A stretch of 64,000 nt of DNA from Leptospira sp. WS58.C1 (GTDB lineage Bacteria; Spirochaetota; Leptospiria; Leptospirales; Leptospiraceae): positions 1,515,001 through 1,579,000 of the forward strand of contig NZ_CP162137.1 in assembly GCF_040833995.1 (NCBI RefSeq), read 5' to 3'. The notes beneath the pieces were generated by a model, which saw only the letters and a program-made list of their open reading frames with translations, did no database searches and was not told the DNA's origin. Numbering within the stretch: the stretch's first letter is position 1; each line of letters begins with the position of its first letter. Both the position numbers and the translations under genes were made by a program. This document shows, piece by piece, positions 54,474 through 62,738 of the stretch.

Positions 54474-55223
54474 CTAATGATGGTGGTGATGGCTACCTTC
54501 TTCTATTTTTTCTCCCGGTTCGGAATGATGATGTGTATGATTCATTCTGAATAATATCAGAGAGATAGAAAGGAGAATGATCGCAAAACCTGCTAGTTTA
54601 AGTTTATCTTTTCCGAATTTTGCTAAGATCATTCTAAATCCTAAACCGAATCCGAAAAGTAGGGGAAAGGTCCCTAAAAAAAAGAAGAACATACTTAACG
54701 CTCCGAATACGGGCGAACCTGTCGCAAATGCCATCACGAATGCGGGATATAAGATGCCGCAGGGTAAAAATCCGGTCAACATTCCGAACATAAATCCGAT
54801 AGTGAGCCTGGAAACCGGGCTTTTATTCTCTTTGAATTTTAAAAGTTTAGAACCTACTTTGGAAAAAATTTTAGAGAAAAATCGATTTTGTGTCCAATCT
54901 TTTTGGAATAAAATGGATACTCCGAAAAGTAGAATAAAAAACGCTCCGAACCACGCTGCAAATTCTTGAGCAGGAAGTAATAAGGATAAACTTTGGTTTG
55001 TAACCTTTCCTAAAAAACCGAAACCCAACCCTATCGAAGAATAAGAAACTAATCTTCCCAGATTATACAAAATTTGTAATAGGACCGGATTTGTTTTTTT
55101 GTCGGTCGGCGATACTGTCAGGTTTAGGCTTCCCGCTAGGGGGCCACACATTCCTAAACAATGGAAAGAACCGGTTAGGCCGTTTAAAAAAGATCCGAAT
55201 AAGATCGCAGAAGTAAGTTCCAT
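54474..55223 (-). CDS. DsbD_2/SafE-type membrane protein of the cbb3 cluster
   Basis: A 249-residue polytopic membrane protein with FGSFLNGLTGSFHCLGMCGPLAG at the N terminus (two Cys in a FHCxGMCGP motif), MFGMLTGFLPCGILYPAF in the middle and a His-rich tail (HTHHHSEPGEKIEEGSHHHHH). This is the sulfite-exporter/cytochrome-biogenesis (DsbD_2) type regularly found after ccoS, thought to help copper or thiol supply for oxidase assembly. It starts 9 bp after ccoS and is the last gene of the run; it converges with the hydrolase-like gene 3 bp away. Confidence 0.88.
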   Translation of the reverse strand: MELTSAILFGSFLNGLTGSFHCLGMCGPLAGSLNLTVSPTDKKTNPVLLQILYNLGRLVSYSSIGLGFGFLGKVTNQSLSLLLPAQEFAAWFGAFFILLFGVSILFQKDWTQNRFFSKIFSKVGSKLLKFKENKSPVSRLTIGFMFGMLTGFLPCGILYPAFVMAFATGSPVFGALSMFFFFLGTFPLLFGFGLGFRMILAKFGKDKLKLAGFAIILLSISLILFRMNHTHHHSEPGEKIEEGSHHHHH

Positions 55224-55232
55224 GATAAATTC

Positions 55233-55391
55233 CTAATTCGATTTTTCCTGTTTATCTTCTTCAAATAACATCCTGTATTTAGGACCTTCGATATCTTCAT
55301 ATTGACCGGACCTAAAATTGAGTAAAAATACGTAAAATGCTCCGAAAGAGATCACGAGTGCGATCGGAATTGTCAGATACAAAGCGTTCAT
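55233..55391 (-). CDS. ccoS: cbb3 oxidase maturation protein CcoS
   Basis: A 52-residue single-span protein, MNALYLTIPIALVISFGAFY at the start followed by a short hydrophilic tail with DIEGPKYRMLFEED, the usual CcoS layout. It is required in other bacteria for cofactor insertion into cbb3. Its ATG overlaps the ccoI stop (ATGA). Confidence 0.92.
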   Translation of the reverse strand: MNALYLTIPIALVISFGAFYVFLLNFRSGQYEDIEGPKYRMLFEEDKQEKSN

Positions 55392-57841
55392 GTAAATACC
55401 CTATGTTTTAAAGAAATGGAATTTAATACGACAGTTAAAGAACTCAATGTCATAAAGCCCGCACAGATCACAGGGAGCATTAACCCGCCTGCCGCTAAAG
55501 GGATCATTATGGAATTATAAACTAATGAAAGACAGATGTTTTGAAGAATTACTCTTCTTGTTTTTCTGGCGATCAGAACGGATTTAGGAAGGGAATCCAA
55601 TCTGTCTTTTACGAGTATAATATCCGATTTATCCAAGGAAAGATCGGAACCCATCCCCATTGAGATCCCCAGGTCTGCCTGAGCTATACATGCGGAATCA
55701 TTGACCCCATCCCCCACCATAAGGACCACTTCTCCCGAAGATTGTGCCTCTAAGATCCTTTCTTTCTTTTGGATGGGCGTTAGATTGGCTTTATAATTTT
55801 GGATCCCGAGTTCCTTGGAAAGTGTTTCCACCTTCGCCGGAATATCTCCGGACAATATTTCCATATTAGAAAAAAATGATTTTAGTTCCTGTATGGAACC
55901 TTTTGCTTCCGGTCTGGCTTTATCCCTGAATTCCCAGGCGACCAATGGAATACCATTTTCGGAAAGATGGATCCATCCGTCGTTTTCGGGTTTATTTTCC
56001 CATACGAAGTTCTTTTTACCGATCCTATATGTTGTTTCTCGGAATTTGGCCTCCATTCCTTCTCCTGGAATTTCTTTGTAGGAGCTCCAACCCGAAATAT
56101 TCCCGGAGGATTCGTTTGCGGATAGTTCCTCTAAAAAATGAGGTGAGTCCGAAGAAAATGTTTCTATGATGGATTTAGCGATTGGATGAGAAGAATGGGA
56201 TTCTAGTCGGATTGCGATCTCCCTGAATTTGGACGGCTTTTCATCTATAGTGAAATACTTTTCCGCGTTTAATTCCAGTTTGCCTGTGGTAAGCGTTCCG
56301 GTTTTATCGAAGAAGATCCGATTTGCTTTTGCTAAAATTTCCACTGACTCAGGATTTTTGACGAGTACACCTTCCTTGGATTGGAGTAAATGACTGATCA
56401 CGAGTGCGGCCGGGACACTTAAACCTAAGGCACAAGGACAGGCTACGATCAAGACGCTGATCGTATTTAGGATTGCTTCTTCCGTGGAATAAAATTTAAA
56501 CCAATAAATAAAGGTCCCGATCGCGACGAATAATACCACCTTTATGAAAATCGCGGCCAGCTTATCCGTACTTCTTTGGATTTTCGGCTTCGTTAATAAA
56601 GAATCTTCTAATATTCTACCGATCTGCGCGAGAGAACTTTCGTTTGTGTTTCCTTTTGCTTGGAATTTTATATCAGTGGAAAGCGAAACAGAACCGGCCT
56701 TGATCTCGGCTCCTTTAGATTTTCGGATCGGTTTACTTTCTCCCGTTAAAACGGATTCGTCGAAAAATGCTATTTCGGATTCCAAAATCCCGTCCACAGG
56801 GGCCTTACTTCCTAAAGACAATCTGACTAAGTCCCCTTTTTCAATGGTGGAGGCGGAATGTTTGGACCAGATCCCTTTTTTAGATACCTCGTATTCTTCC
56901 GGAAGAAGGGAGAGTAATTCTCCTATTTTTGCTCCCGCTTTATAACGTATCATCGCCTCGAAATATTTTCCGAGTAGAATAAAAAAGTAGATGGTACAAA
57001 CGGAGTCGAAGTAAACTTCTCCTCTGCCGGAAATCGTTACATAAATACTGTAGAAGTAGGCGAGACTGACTCCTGCAAATAATAACGTATCCATTCCGAG
57101 AAGTTTTCGTTTCCAGGATTCGTATGCTCCTTTCCAGAAAGGGTAGCCGGAATAAAAATAAACGGGAGTCGCAAATATCCAGGAAATATAATGAAATAAA
57201 TTTTTAATATTTAATTCCATCCCTTCGAAATAGCCTGCGTATAGACTTGCGGAGAATAACATGATATTTCCCCAACAAAAACCGGCGACTATCATCCGGA
57301 TACTAAGCTCTTGGAAGGGTTTCTCTACTTTGGATTCCGCTTTTAAGGGAGAGTATAATCGGGCCTTGTATCCCAAACTTTCGATGGTTTTGATAATTTT
57401 TCCGAGTGTTAGCTTTGAGAGATCGAATCCTACTTTGAGCCTTCCCGTCCCGAAATTGATCCTTGCGTCATGGACTCCTTCTGTTTTAGTCAGAACGGTT
57501 TCAATGAGCCATACACATGCCGAGCAATGTAGGTTAGTAACAGTTATGTATACGTTTGAATCCGGGCCATTCTTCTTTTCTAAATATTCCGAATATACGG
57601 TTTCATTATCCAATTCTTCCGGAGAAATTTTAAGAACTTCCGTATCAACAGGTTCTAAGGACTGGGTCCCCCTGATCTGATAAAATTGGTCCAGTCCGTT
57701 CTCTAATAATAAATGGGAGATCTCTGCACATCCATTGCAGCAATATTCCCTTTCTATTCCCTGTTCGGTCCTACGTATGGATACTCCGTCGATCTCCGTA
57801 TTACAATGAAAACATAATGTTTTTTTTTCTAATACTTTCAA
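55388..57841 (-). CDS. ccoI: Copper-transporting P-type ATPase CcoI/FixI
   Basis: An 817-residue P1B-type ATPase that supplies copper for the oxidase. The N terminus has a Cys-rich region (CFHCNTEIDG, YCCNGCAEI) and a heavy-metal domain (NLHCSACVWLIE). Downstream are the ion-path CPC (VACPCALGLS), phosphorylation site DKTGTLTTGKL, TGES (VLTGESKPI), and hinge GDGVNDSACIAQAD, with about eight hydrophobic segments. Placement between ccoH and ccoS with 4-bp overlaps supports CcoI rather than a general copper exporter. Confidence 0.96.
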   Translation of the reverse strand: MKVLEKKTLCFHCNTEIDGVSIRRTEQGIEREYCCNGCAEISHLLLENGLDQFYQIRGTQSLEPVDTEVLKISPEELDNETVYSEYLEKKNGPDSNVYITVTNLHCSACVWLIETVLTKTEGVHDARINFGTGRLKVGFDLSKLTLGKIIKTIESLGYKARLYSPLKAESKVEKPFQELSIRMIVAGFCWGNIMLFSASLYAGYFEGMELNIKNLFHYISWIFATPVYFYSGYPFWKGAYESWKRKLLGMDTLLFAGVSLAYFYSIYVTISGRGEVYFDSVCTIYFFILLGKYFEAMIRYKAGAKIGELLSLLPEEYEVSKKGIWSKHSASTIEKGDLVRLSLGSKAPVDGILESEIAFFDESVLTGESKPIRKSKGAEIKAGSVSLSTDIKFQAKGNTNESSLAQIGRILEDSLLTKPKIQRSTDKLAAIFIKVVLFVAIGTFIYWFKFYSTEEAILNTISVLIVACPCALGLSVPAALVISHLLQSKEGVLVKNPESVEILAKANRIFFDKTGTLTTGKLELNAEKYFTIDEKPSKFREIAIRLESHSSHPIAKSIIETFSSDSPHFLEELSANESSGNISGWSSYKEIPGEGMEAKFRETTYRIGKKNFVWENKPENDGWIHLSENGIPLVAWEFRDKARPEAKGSIQELKSFFSNMEILSGDIPAKVETLSKELGIQNYKANLTPIQKKERILEAQSSGEVVLMVGDGVNDSACIAQADLGISMGMGSDLSLDKSDIILVKDRLDSLPKSVLIARKTRRVILQNICLSLVYNSIMIPLAAGGLMLPVICAGFMTLSSLTVVLNSISLKHRVFT

Positions 57842-58323
57842 TCGGCTACCTTAACGGATACGCTCTTTTCCAGAGTACCTTCCGGGATCTTAGCGGAGAT
57901 TGAAATTCTCCATTCTCCAGGGAAAGGAATTGTAAGTGCGCCCTGATATTTTCCGGGACTAGTTTCCTTTAAGGTGATGTTCTCGTTGAATTTTTCGGTC
58001 GCTGTTTTATCCAATTGTACTTGGATTTGAGCCCCTTTGATCTTATGGACACCTTGTTTGAACTCTAACTGGATTTCTTGCTTTCCTGATCGGAAAAGAT
58101 TCGGATTTTGGATCCATTCCCCATGGAAGCCGTATCCGTTTTCTACCATTTTCCTTTGAGAGAGGATAGACTGTTCGTATTTCAGCCCTTTTTCGTAATA
58201 ATTAGAGTCGATAGTCGGAGTGTGCCCAGCTAAAGCTAATTTTACCGTGTAGAAAGTAGCAACAAATAATGCTAGGAATGCGATCTTGATCGCCCAAAAG
58301 GCTCTTTTTAAACTAACGTCCAT
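57838..58323 (-). CDS. ccoH: cbb3 oxidase assembly protein CcoH/FixH
   Basis: A 161-residue protein with one N-terminal membrane span (AIKIAFLALFVATFYTVKLAL) and a periplasmic domain of the FixH type (DSNYYEKGLKYEQSI, YQGALTIPFPGEWRISI). It stabilises the oxidase complex during assembly. It overlaps ccoG by 11 bp and ccoI by 4 bp. Confidence 0.92.
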   Translation of the reverse strand: MDVSLKRAFWAIKIAFLALFVATFYTVKLALAGHTPTIDSNYYEKGLKYEQSILSQRKMVENGYGFHGEWIQNPNLFRSGKQEIQLEFKQGVHKIKGAQIQVQLDKTATEKFNENITLKETSPGKYQGALTIPFPGEWRISISAKIPEGTLEKSVSVKVAD

Positions 58324-59680
58324 GGACTATCCTCTCCTCATTTTGTATTTTCCATCCGGTAATTGAGACCGGAAGCAAGAACGGGATTGTTTTCGATTTA
58401 GAATATTCGAAATCTTGAATATCTATTACTTTCAATTTAATATCATGACTTCTTTTTTTTGTGTCTTGTTCGGCTATTTTGAGTTCGATGAACAGTCTGT
58501 ATCTTTCTTCCGAGTTACCTTTCAATTCTACGACGGCTTCTTCCGTACCGCCGACGAGTATTTTTCTTTCTCCCTGTAAATCCGAACTTTCTATTTCAAA
58601 CTTTAAGGTCCTATCCTTAGGAGTCAGATTTTGCATTTGTACTTCGTAAAAATTTCTTACCACGCCGTTTTGGACCATCATCGGTTGAATATTTCTATCC
58701 GGTATAACCGACAGATAGAGCGGGACCCGGCTGGATAATAGGATCCCGATTGCCGAAATTGTAAACATTAAGGAAAGTGCATAGACAACGGTTCTGGGTC
58801 GGATCCAGCGGATAGGGGACCCTTTTTGGGAAATTTGATTTTCCGACCAGTAACCGATCAAGGTTTTCTTGTTTTCCTTTTCCATTTGTTTTGTGCAGGC
58901 GTCGGAACATTTTCCGCAAGCGATACACCAAGGATTTGCTCCTTCCCGGATATCGATTCCAGTGGGACAAACTACGAGGCACATATTACAAGCTGTGCAG
59001 TCTCCGATCTTTGTTTGTCCCTTTCTTCTGGGTTCTCCCCTGGAGTAATCATAAGTGATATTAACAGAATGATTATCCATCATTACCGTTTGGAAACGAG
59101 CATACGGACAGGCATACTTACAAAATTGTTCCCGTATAAATGCGATATCCGCATACATTGCAAAAGTAAAAAATCCCAAAAATAAAGACCAGGTGGGAAG
59201 GTTTGAATTTGGATTTTTTAAAAAACCGATCATTTGGTATGGGTCTGAAAAATACGAGATCCAAGCGAAAGATGCTGCAAAACTAACTAAGATCCAAGTG
59301 ATATGAGTTAAAACTACTAATGCAAAGTTTGCGTCTTTCTTTCCGTATTTCGAATCTTGTATCTTTCTTCCGATCCAATCGAAAATATCGGAATAGATGG
59401 TTTGGGGACAGGCCCATCCGCACCAAACCCGACCGATCAGAGTGGTAAAAAAGAAAAGGCAAAGCCCCGAAGCGATCAGGAATAAATGGAGAAAGTAACC
59501 TTCTTGTGGAATAAAAATATGACCGAATAGAAAGAATTTTCTATCCGGTATATCCAATCGGATAACTTGAAATCCTTCCCAGCGGATCCAAGGAGTTATA
59601 AAAAAGAGAAGAACCAAAAGAACCTGGACGTAATTTCTCGCAGTTCTTATCTTTCCCTGCATAGGTCTTGAAATGATCAT
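58313..59680 (-). CDS. ccoG: Ferredoxin-type assembly protein CcoG/FixG
   Basis: A 455-residue membrane protein with about five spans and two [4Fe-4S] motifs (CTACNMCLVVCPTG and CIACGKCSDACTKQ). CGWACPQTIYSDIFDWIGRKIQ is the FixG signature. The C-terminal immunoglobulin-like domain (about 330-450) is periplasmic. It acts in copper reduction or delivery for cbb3 maturation. It starts 35 bp after ccoP. Confidence 0.95.
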   Translation of the reverse strand: MIISRPMQGKIRTARNYVQVLLVLLFFITPWIRWEGFQVIRLDIPDRKFFLFGHIFIPQEGYFLHLFLIASGLCLFFFTTLIGRVWCGWACPQTIYSDIFDWIGRKIQDSKYGKKDANFALVVLTHITWILVSFAASFAWISYFSDPYQMIGFLKNPNSNLPTWSLFLGFFTFAMYADIAFIREQFCKYACPYARFQTVMMDNHSVNITYDYSRGEPRRKGQTKIGDCTACNMCLVVCPTGIDIREGANPWCIACGKCSDACTKQMEKENKKTLIGYWSENQISQKGSPIRWIRPRTVVYALSLMFTISAIGILLSSRVPLYLSVIPDRNIQPMMVQNGVVRNFYEVQMQNLTPKDRTLKFEIESSDLQGERKILVGGTEEAVVELKGNSEERYRLFIELKIAEQDTKKRSHDIKLKVIDIQDFEYSKSKTIPFLLPVSITGWKIQNEERIVHGR

Positions 59681-59715
59681 TGCCCCTCCTTATGATCCAC
59701 TGAGACGGTTTGAGC

Positions 59716-60249
59716 TTATTTGGAAGATTTTAGCTCCGGATTTCGAGAAGCTAACCAAGCAAGCACTTGATAAACTTTCTCGGAACCTAAGGAGTTTTCA
59801 TGTGCGGGCATTGGCCCCCTGCCTAGTTTGGCTCTTTCGATGGAAATCCCCTTCATAACAGTTTCATAAAGTTCTAGATCCGTGCTGCCGTGCAGCCATT
59901 CTTTATCCATTAGATTTGGGCCGACTAGACCTTCTCCAGTCGGTCCATGGCAAGCGACACAGTATGTCTGGAACGTTTTTTGTCCTGCATTGATCGCGTC
60001 TTGATTTCCTCTTAATGGATTGGATCCGTCTTTGGATTCTACCGCAACGTTACGATTTGGAAATTCCTTTTCGTATTCTTGGATCTGAGAGGCGTAATAG
60101 GCGCTTGTTCCCCAATCCGAAAAAACATGGAAGTAAACCGCATAAACTCCGGCAAATAGGATACATCCTAAGAATACCCATTTCCACCATTCCGGAAGAG
60201 GATTATCAGCCTGTCTGATCCCGTCGAATTCTTTGTTTGGATCACTCAT
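59716..60249 (-). CDS. ccoP: cbb3 oxidase subunit CcoP, short mono-haem form
   Basis: A 177-residue membrane-anchored c-type cytochrome: one N-terminal span (about 22-43) and a single CVACH haem site (Cys97, Cys100, His101), with Met ligand likely in GPMPAHE. Typical CcoP is close to 300 residues with two CXXCH motifs. Here only one haem domain exists and no frameshift is visible at either end, so this appears to be a natural short form. GGAGG precedes the ATG. It passes electrons to CcoO/CcoN. Confidence 0.93.
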   Translation of the reverse strand: MSDPNKEFDGIRQADNPLPEWWKWVFLGCILFAGVYAVYFHVFSDWGTSAYYASQIQEYEKEFPNRNVAVESKDGSNPLRGNQDAINAGQKTFQTYCVACHGPTGEGLVGPNLMDKEWLHGSTDLELYETVMKGISIERAKLGRGPMPAHENSLGSEKVYQVLAWLASRNPELKSSK

Positions 60250-60250
60250 A

Positions 60251-60397
60251 TTAATCCTCCTCCAGCATTCTGAATTTAGGTTTTTCCATTCTTTCCTTTC
60301 TGGAACTTCTATAAACGTACAGTATAATCGTAAATATAGAAAGTACCAGAATAGGGAGTCTTAATGATTTATAAATTTGTAATGTATCTAGGTCCAC
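60251..60397 (-). CDS. ccoQ: cbb3 oxidase small subunit CcoQ
   Basis: A 48-residue single-span protein starting at GTG 60397, with GAGGTG placed 6 nt upstream. The product reads VDLDTLQIYKSLRLPILVLS then a basic tail (RSSRKERMEKPKFRMLEED), the CcoQ/FixQ layout. An ATG one base out of frame stops at once, so GTG is the only sensible start. It ends 1 bp before ccoP. CcoQ stabilises the complex. Confidence 0.85.
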   Translation of the reverse strand: MDLDTLQIYKSLRLPILVLSIFTIILYVYRSSRKERMEKPKFRMLEED

Positions 60398-60405
60398 ATT
60401 GCACC

Positions 60406-61095
60406 TCACTGTAAACTTTTGGACAATTCGGCGGTATCTCTTCCTAATTTAAGCAGGTATGCTATCAGAGCGTCCCCGGCAGTTTTTCCGGCTAACAAAT
60501 TAGGAGCGGATAAGATATCTTCTTCCGTATAAGGAACTCCGACCTTCTGGAGACCTCTCATATGGTCAGCGATCTTAGAAGCATCAATGGTTGCGGACTC
60601 TTCGAATAACCATGGATAGGCAGGCATAATGGAACCTTTTGCCGTATCTCTCGGGTTAATCAAATGTGTCTTATGCCATTCCGCAGAAGGTTGTATTTGG
60701 GACTCGTGGGCCAGATCCGGTCCTGTTCTTTTGGATCCCCATAAGAAAGGATGATCGTAAACATATTCTCCCGCTTTGGAATACCCGTCCTTACCGTAGG
60801 AATGCTGAGGATCGAAACGGTCCACTTCCCATTTGAAAGGACGTATCATCTGGGTATGACAGTTATTACATCCTTCCTTCTGATAAACATCCCTTCCCGC
60901 TAATTCCAACGCGTTATACGGTTTTACGTTCTGGATAGGTTCCGCCGTCTTCGTGAGAAAGAATGGCGGGATTAATTCGAACATTCCTCCGATCAAGATA
61001 GCGATCGTTGTATATAGGGTGAACTTAACTCCGTGTTTTTCCCACTGATCGGTGAAACCGGAGAACCAATCCAATAATTTGTCGAACCAATTCAT
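60406..61095 (-). CDS. ccoO: cbb3 oxidase subunit CcoO (mono-haem cytochrome c)
   Basis: A 229-residue subunit with one N-terminal span (about 25-48) and one haem c site (EGCNNCHTQMIRPF, Cys76, Cys79, His80). GRDVYQKEGCNNCH and GPDLAHESQIQPSAEWHKTHLINPRD are strong CcoO signatures, and the Met ligand lies in SIMPAYPWLF. Normal length. It overlaps ccoN by 4 bp. Confidence 0.97.
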   Translation of the reverse strand: MNWFDKLLDWFSGFTDQWEKHGVKFTLYTTIAILIGGMFELIPPFFLTKTAEPIQNVKPYNALELAGRDVYQKEGCNNCHTQMIRPFKWEVDRFDPQHSYGKDGYSKAGEYVYDHPFLWGSKRTGPDLAHESQIQPSAEWHKTHLINPRDTAKGSIMPAYPWLFEESATIDASKIADHMRGLQKVGVPYTEEDILSAPNLLAGKTAGDALIAYLLKLGRDTAELSKSLQ

Positions 61096-62531
61096 ACAAC
61101 TTTCTCCTCTTTTGATCCGATCCTTAGATCGATTTCTTTGAATCCGGAGCCGGAGTTCATGATAGTGCGGACCACATTATAGATCATGATGATCAGTCCG
61201 ATGAAATAGAGTCCTCCTCCGATTCCACGGAATAACCTATACGGTTTTAAGGTTTCCGTGATCTGTACCCAGTTCGGGAATTTTAAGGCTCCTGTTTCGT
61301 CTATCGCTCTCCACATGGATCCTTCGCTGATACCGGAAACCCACATGGATACGATATACAATAAGATCCCGAGTGTAGCGACCCAGAAGTGAACGTTAGC
61401 CAGCCTTTCGGAGAACAGGTTGGTATTCCATAACCTAGGCACTAAATAATAGATGACTGCAAAAGACATCATACCTACCCAGCCTAAGGTCCCTCCGTGA
61501 ACATGTCCTATGATCCAATCCGTGTTATGGCCTAAACCGCTGACAGCTCTAATGGAAAGAAGTGGTCCTTCGAATGTCGACATACCGTAGAATGTGAGTC
61601 CAACTAAGAGCATTTTTAAGGTAGCATCCGTTTTGATCTTCTCCTTGGCTTGAGTGAGTGTTAAAAATCCGTTTAACATACCTCCCCAGGAAGGCATCCA
61701 TAACATGATACTAAATACCATTCCTGTGGTTTGTAACCAGTCAGGAAGAGGGGAATATAATAGATGGTGAGGACCAGCCCAAATATACAGAAAGATCAAA
61801 CTCCAGAAGTGAATAATGGAGAGTCTGTGGCTATAGATAGGTTGTTTGATGTGTTTGGGAAGATAATAGTACATCAATCCCAAAAATGGAGTGGTAAGAA
61901 CGAACGCTACTGCGTTGTGTCCATACCACCATTGGATGTTAGCGTCGTACACACCGGAGTATACGGAATAGGATTTGATCCAACTTACCGGAATTGAAAG
62001 GTTATTTACGATGAATAGGATCGGGATGGTAACCCAGGAGGCGATATAGAACCAGATCGCCGAGTACAGTTGCTTTTCTTCGCGAGTAAAGATCGTAGCG
62101 AAGTAATTGATCAGGAAGATCACGAACCAGATCACGATTGAAAGGTCCAAAGGCCATTCCAATTCCGCGTATTCCTTAGATTGATTTAAACCTAAAGGCA
62201 GAGTGATCGCAGCCGCAATTATCGTAAGATTATATAAGAATAAGTGTAAGTATGCGAGTTTATCGCTCCAAATCCTTACTCTGCATAGCCTTTGTACAGT
62301 GTGGTAACCGGTTGCGAATATAATACTCAATGCGAACCCGAAAATCGCCGCATTCGTATGTAAGGGTCTCAACCTGCCGAAAGTGAAGTAGGGTCCGAAA
62401 TTTAATTCAGGATATACCATTTGGAAAGCGATCCACACTCCCACAAGCATGGAAGCCACACCCCAAACCAATCCCGATATCAAAAATCCTTTGACGATCT
62501 TGTCGTTATATTTTTGTTCTAAAGAACTCAT
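61092..62531 (-). CDS. ccoN: cbb3-type cytochrome c oxidase catalytic subunit CcoN
   Basis: A 479-residue haem-copper oxidase subunit I of the C family, with about 12 membrane spans. Seen: GRLRPLHTNAAIFGF (low-spin haem ligand), WWYGHNAVAFVLTTPFLGLMYY with the Cu_B His and the cross-linked Tyr region, AGPHHLLYSPLPDWLQ, and GHVHGGTLGWVGM near the end. It reduces oxygen to water at high affinity. First gene of the cluster; the upstream 200 bp carry an FNR/CRP-type dyad. Confidence 0.98.
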   Translation of the reverse strand: MSSLEQKYNDKIVKGFLISGLVWGVASMLVGVWIAFQMVYPELNFGPYFTFGRLRPLHTNAAIFGFALSIIFATGYHTVQRLCRVRIWSDKLAYLHLFLYNLTIIAAAITLPLGLNQSKEYAELEWPLDLSIVIWFVIFLINYFATIFTREEKQLYSAIWFYIASWVTIPILFIVNNLSIPVSWIKSYSVYSGVYDANIQWWYGHNAVAFVLTTPFLGLMYYYLPKHIKQPIYSHRLSIIHFWSLIFLYIWAGPHHLLYSPLPDWLQTTGMVFSIMLWMPSWGGMLNGFLTLTQAKEKIKTDATLKMLLVGLTFYGMSTFEGPLLSIRAVSGLGHNTDWIIGHVHGGTLGWVGMMSFAVIYYLVPRLWNTNLFSERLANVHFWVATLGILLYIVSMWVSGISEGSMWRAIDETGALKFPNWVQITETLKPYRLFRGIGGGLYFIGLIIMIYNVVRTIMNSGSGFKEIDLRIGSKEEKVV

Positions 62532-62629
62532 TCTTGATCTCTCCGGTTTTTTCCGTGAAGGATAATTCCACTTTTAGATTGGAATGTCGAAACGCAAGGA
62601 ATCCGACTTCTTCTTCCTTCAAAACGGTC

Positions 62630-62643
62630 TTGATAATTGTCAA
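62630..62643. promoter_or_regulatory. FNR/CRP-type dyad upstream of ccoN
   Basis: TTGATAATTGTCAA is a 14-bp near-perfect dyad differing from the FNR box TTGAT-N4-ATCAA at one position. It lies about 100 bp upstream of the ccoN start in a 207-bp gap. A second, wider dyad (TGACA-N13-TGTCA, 62652-62674) lies just beyond. cbb3 operons are commonly controlled by FNR/CRP-family regulators, and one is encoded at 53080. Confidence 0.6.
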
Positions 62644-62738
62644 CCGGAGGATGACAGGTTAATCTTAGTTGTCAATAAATAAGTGTTTAACGAAATTGTA
62701 ATATACTATAGAGTTTAGTATATTTTCGATTTTGAGAA

